Notes under the pieces: generated by a model
Database searches by the model: none
What the model was told of the DNA's origin: nothing
The model's input: the letters and a program-made list of their open reading frames with translations, nothing else
Part shown: one piece after another, positions 60,799-64,000 of the stretch
Layout of the letters: each line of letters begins with the position of its first letter
How positions within the stretch are numbered: position 1 is the first letter of the stretch
Program-made: the position numbers and the translations under genes
Source: Ananas comosus
Taxonomy: Eukaryota; Streptophyta; Magnoliopsida; Poales; Bromeliaceae
DNA length: 64,000 bases
Direction of reading: 5' to 3'
NCBI RefSeq assembly: GCF_001540865.1
Contig: NC_033641.1
Coordinates: forward strand, 2,881,666-2,945,665

Positions 60799-62313
60799 GA
60801 TCAGAAGATGGAGGTCTCCTGAAGCAGCTGTTACTCTCAATCATCATCTTCCTATGCGCAGTCTTGAAGTTAAAAACAGGTTTGTTTTGCACTAATGGAA
60901 ATATGAACAATTATGTTGATATTCTCATGGTTTTTCTATCTTTTGTGTCTTTTGTGATTTGGGTGTCATTTTTAAGGTGACATGGGGACGGTAATTGCGA
61001 TCGTATAGTGGTAAGTGCTCTTTTATTGACAGAACTGAAGAAGAAAATGCTTATAAATTCGACAACACTTTCTTTTACCAATAAATGTGGCCATCTCTTC
61101 ACGTACGCCGCATAGAGTAGAGTCAGTGCAGCTGACGTCCTCTTAATTTACGTGTGCCACTATTAAAATTGGGAGAAGTTCCCTATCATGTACCCAATAA
61201 AGAGCAGCAATTTATTATTCATTTAGGTTCCTCGACGACGTTACTTGTATTTAAATCTTGTGATTCTATTTTTAGTAGTTATTTATTCTTACCGATGTCA
61301 ATAAAGCAATTGATGCTTCCTTGTCCACCCTGTTGTTTCACCTATTCTTCTGCTTATAAAGTTTCTTTTCCATTTGATGCTGCAGAACGTCAGCGAGCGA
61401 GATCCAATGCCTTAGACTAATTACAGCAATTAAAACCCCTTATTTGCCGGATGGGAGATTCGACCTAGAAGCATATGATTCCTTAGTGCATATGCAGATC
61501 CTCAATGGTGTTGAAGGGGTCATAGTTGGAGGGACCACAGGAGAAGGTCACCTCATGAGCTGGGACGAACATGTAATGCTCATTGCTCACACTGTCAATT
61601 GCTTTGGTTCGTCGATCAAAGTAATCGGAAATACCGGAAGCAACTCAACCGGAGAGGCCGTCCATGCAACTGAGCAGGGCTTTGCTGTGGGTATGCATGC
61701 GGCTCTTCACATAAATCCTTACTATGGGAAGACATCCATGCAAGGGCTAATTTCCCATTTTGAGACCGTACTTTCGATGGGCCCGACGATCATATACAAC
61801 GTGCCATCTCGAACCGGACAGGACATTCCTCCTCAAGTTATTCACGAGATTTCTCATGACGCTAACATGGCTGGTGTTAAAGAATGCGTGGGAAATGACA
61901 GGGTGAAAGATCATGCGGATAAAGGGATTGTGATATGGAGCGGAAATGACAACGAGTGCCATGATGCTAGATGGGGATATGGGGCTACCGGGGTTATTTC
62001 TGTTACTAGTAATCTTGTGCCAGGTTTATTTCACAAGCTGATGTTCGACGGGAAGAATCCTTTGCTCAATGAGAAGCTGATGCCTTTGATCGATTGGTTG
62101 TTCTGCGAGCCAAACCCCATCGGCCTGAATACTGCTCTCGCCCAGCTCGGGGTTATAAGGCCAGTTTTCAGGTTGCCTTATGTTCCTCTTCCTCTTGCTA
62201 AGAGAGTCGAATTCGTCAAAATCGTTCAGTCCATCGGTCGGGAGTTTTTTGTGGGAGACAAAGATGTTCAGGTTCTTGATGATGACGACTTTTTATTAGT
62301 TGGTAGGTATTAG
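60799..62313 (+). CDS. DHDPS: 4-hydroxy-tetrahydrodipicolinate synthase, plastid (5' exon missing)
   Basis: Two exons are visible: 60,799-60,879 ([20 protein letters not shown] then LEVKN) with donor GT at 60,880, and 61,386-62,313 after acceptor AG at 61,384-61,385; together 335 residues in one frame. The second exon opens [20 protein letters not shown], so the ATG in PDGRF at 61,444 region is internal, not the start. Key motifs: [19 protein letters not shown] (TTGE substrate loop), [16 protein letters not shown] (catalytic Tyr), [10 protein letters not shown] (Schiff-base Lys), [14 protein letters not shown] and [17 protein letters not shown] near the C-terminus. The enzyme condenses pyruvate with aspartate semialdehyde, the first committed and lysine-inhibited step of lysine synthesis in plastids. 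The transit-peptide exon is not visible; the palindrome begins 18 bp upstream and may have displaced it. Confidence 0.95.
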
Positions 62314-62784
62314 TGGAGCTGCAGTCTGCTAGCTGTTTTAATTGCTGCCTCCAAACTATTATCATCTTTTTGTAACTTAATATTACTTTGATTAGCATGT
62401 TTTATTCCTCCCGATATAAAATGAACCAAGAGTGAGACTAGCAATATTCCTGGTGTTATGCGGGGTTCTTCTTTGTATTTTCTTTCGAACCGAAGAAGCG
62501 TTATAAGAGATTGTTGCTTTTCAATATATTAGATGGTTATTTTGTTGCACTTGTATTTCACTGTACGCGTTAAAAGGTTGGTGATTATTTGTTCAGCCAC
62601 CATCTAAATTTGATTCTTCTTTCCTTCTTTTTTTTTTTTTTTTTTCTTTTTTTTAATTCGCCAGTGTTTCGTGCGCTTAGACAACTATATGACTAGATTA
62701 AGCTTTGATCCCTGATTTTCGAGCTCTTAAATACAATGTTATTAAATTAATTTATTTACATCGTGTGTTAATTTTCTTGTTTCA
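62314..62784 (+). other. DHDPS 3' UTR and flank
   Basis: This is the sequence after TAG. Several aataaa-like and T-rich motifs occur, with a poly-T tract at 62,627-62,655. No second gene is seen. Confidence 0.5.
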
Positions 62785-63352
62785 TGTGAAATCCCAAGTT
62801 AGTCCTATATATAAAATATAATATGGTCGAAATTTTTAATCCGACTATAGTATTTTGAGCGATGGTTAAGCTTAAGAGATTAAGAGAGTTAAGCATGCTA
62901 AGGTTAGAGTAATCTTAGGATGGGTGATCTCCTGGGAAGTGTGGGGCGTCACAGTTGGTATCAGAGTCAAGTACCATTTGGAAGTGTGAAATGAGTCTCA
63001 ACTGAGCCAAGTTATACAACAAGAAAAGCGAGGCTCTTATGCTAATGACTATTGGGATAGAATGAGGTCGGTTAAGGCAAGCTTTCATGCTAATGACTAT
63101 TGGGATAGAGTGAGGTCGGTTAAGGCAAGCGAGACGAGTTTTACATCGTCTGCTAGTTGTAAGTCTGAGCCTGACGAGGACGTCAGAGCTTAAAGGGGGG
63201 AGAATGTGAGACCCCAAGTTAGTCCTATATATAAGATATAATAGGACTGAAATTCTTAATCCTATTATAGCATTTTGGGTGGTGGCTAGGCCCAAAAGGT
63301 TACAATAGTTAAGTGTGCTAGGATTAAAGTAGGATTAGGATGGATGACCCCT
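62785..63352 (+). mobile_element. Cassandra-type TRIM retrotransposon (3' LTR truncated)
   Basis: The 5' LTR (62,785-62,953, 169 bp) begins tgtgaaatcccaagttagtc and ends gtggggcgtcaca. It contains a 5S-rRNA-like segment (62,889-62,937): gttaagcatgctaaggttag, then aggatgggtgatctcctggg, close to the A/C-box part of plant 5S rRNA. A Met-tRNA primer site tggtatcagag follows at 62,956. The internal region is 251 bp, non-coding, and includes a duplicated block of about 49 bp (63,038 and 63,087). A polypurine tract aaaggggggagaa precedes the 3' LTR, which starts tgtgagaccccaag at 63,205 and stops at about 63,352 within the 5S-like part. These are the defining features of Cassandra elements. The element cannot encode proteins and depends on other retrotransposons for mobility. 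Confidence 0.85.
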
Positions 63353-64000
63353 GAGAATAGGGGTGTAATGTGGGTCGTGCCGGGCCGGCACGACCCACAT
63401 TTTTCGGGCAAAATCGGGCTAGGGTCAGGCCCGGCCCGGCCTGGATTTAATCTCGGGCCGGGCCGTGCCGGGCCAAATTTTTCTATCCTCTAACCCGGCA
63501 CGACCCTTTGGCCCAGAAGGCACGGGCCGTGCCGGGCCGGGCCGTGCATCGGGCCGGCCTACAAAGTATTTATTTTTTAAAATTTTTTAAAAAATTTAGT
63601 ATGAAATTTAAAAATATAAACAATAAATATTTTTATTTAAATTAATATTTTGATTAAAATATTAAAAAATTATAAAAATAATTATACTAGGAGTAAATAT
63701 TTTTTTTTTTAAAAAAATAAATTATGTATTATTTATTTTTTAAAAAAAGAAAAAGTTATAGACTTTTGGTCCAATGGACAAATAGTCTTTGGTCCATTGG
63801 ACAAAAGTCCTCCTCCCAAGGTCTGCCTTGGGAGGGAGAGCTCCTGGGAGGAGGGAGCCCTCCTCCCCAGGAGCTGAGAACCCATGGCCCAAGGCAATTG
63901 GGCCATGGGATGCGGGGCGGCTAGCCCCCGTGGCACGGCCCAAGCGGGCCGTGCCGTGCGGGCCGCCCCACCTACCCTCGGCTGGCACAGCCAGGCCCGC
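63353..64000. repeat. GC-rich interspersed repeat
   Basis: It starts with a near-perfect 35-bp palindrome (63,367-63,401) around gtgggtcgtgccggg, followed by many gggccgggccgtgc words, an A/T-rich middle (63,560-63,750) and again GC-rich sequence to the window end. This organisation is typical of non-autonomous plant DNA transposons; it has truncated the Cassandra 3' LTR. The ORFs here are low-complexity and are not genes. Confidence 0.5.

Overview
The window is nuclear DNA of a flowering plant, probably a monocot. It has plant organelle-targeted and cell-wall genes with GT-AG introns, GC-rich 5' coding ends, many SSRs and MITEs, a Cassandra-type TRIM and a long LTR.

The decisive observation is that positions 1 to about 45,425 are written backwards: the base order is reversed WITHOUT complementing. 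In that stretch neither strand as printed encodes anything convincing. If the printed bases are read from high to low coordinate (called M+ here), or their complements from low to high (called M-), seven recognisable plant genes and one disrupted gene copy appear at once, with correct GT/AG introns and lengths that are multiples of three. A repeat family present in normal polarity at about 55.4 kb appears mirror-written at about 17.1 and 37.5 kb. No biological rearrangement does this (inversion also complements), so it is almost certainly an assembly or data-handling fault. Strand is given as '.' for mirrored features and the reading direction is stated in each entry.

Mirrored block, by coordinate: inositol polyphosphate 5-phosphatase (M-, 1,041-4,459, 11 exons); 3' exons of an unnamed gene (M+, 8,371-8,928); disrupted intronless chloroplast ribosomal protein L4 copy (M-, 10,495-11,155); P-class mitochondrial PPR protein (M+, 11,857-14,214); xylogen/LTPG-type lipid-transfer protein whose third exon is a 21-bp minisatellite (M-, 15,776-16,741); FLZ zinc-finger protein (M+, 18,697-20,384); DUF1677 protein (M-, 33,924-34,298); small PNRC-like protein (M+, 39,547-40,107); PLS-DYW PPR editing factor (M+, 43,321-45,420), whose 5' end is cut by the junction. 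The rest is AT-rich intergenic, intronic and repeat DNA.

Normally written part, about 45.43-64 kb: MITE and fold-back elements of one family, a roughly 4.45-kb LTR lying inside a GA repeat (48.07-52.52 kb), two AT-rich elements, a 100-N gap (58,727-58,826) followed by microsatellite, a perfect 1.7-kb palindrome (59,085-60,780) that looks like an assembly fold-back, the DHDPS gene of lysine biosynthesis (60,799-62,313, transit-peptide exon missing), a Cassandra TRIM with 5S-rRNA-like LTRs (62,785-63,352) and a GC-rich repeat to the end. The genes form no operon or pathway; they are ordinary dispersed plant genes. I found no new multi-gene system; the real discovery is the mirror-written block and the genes hidden in it.
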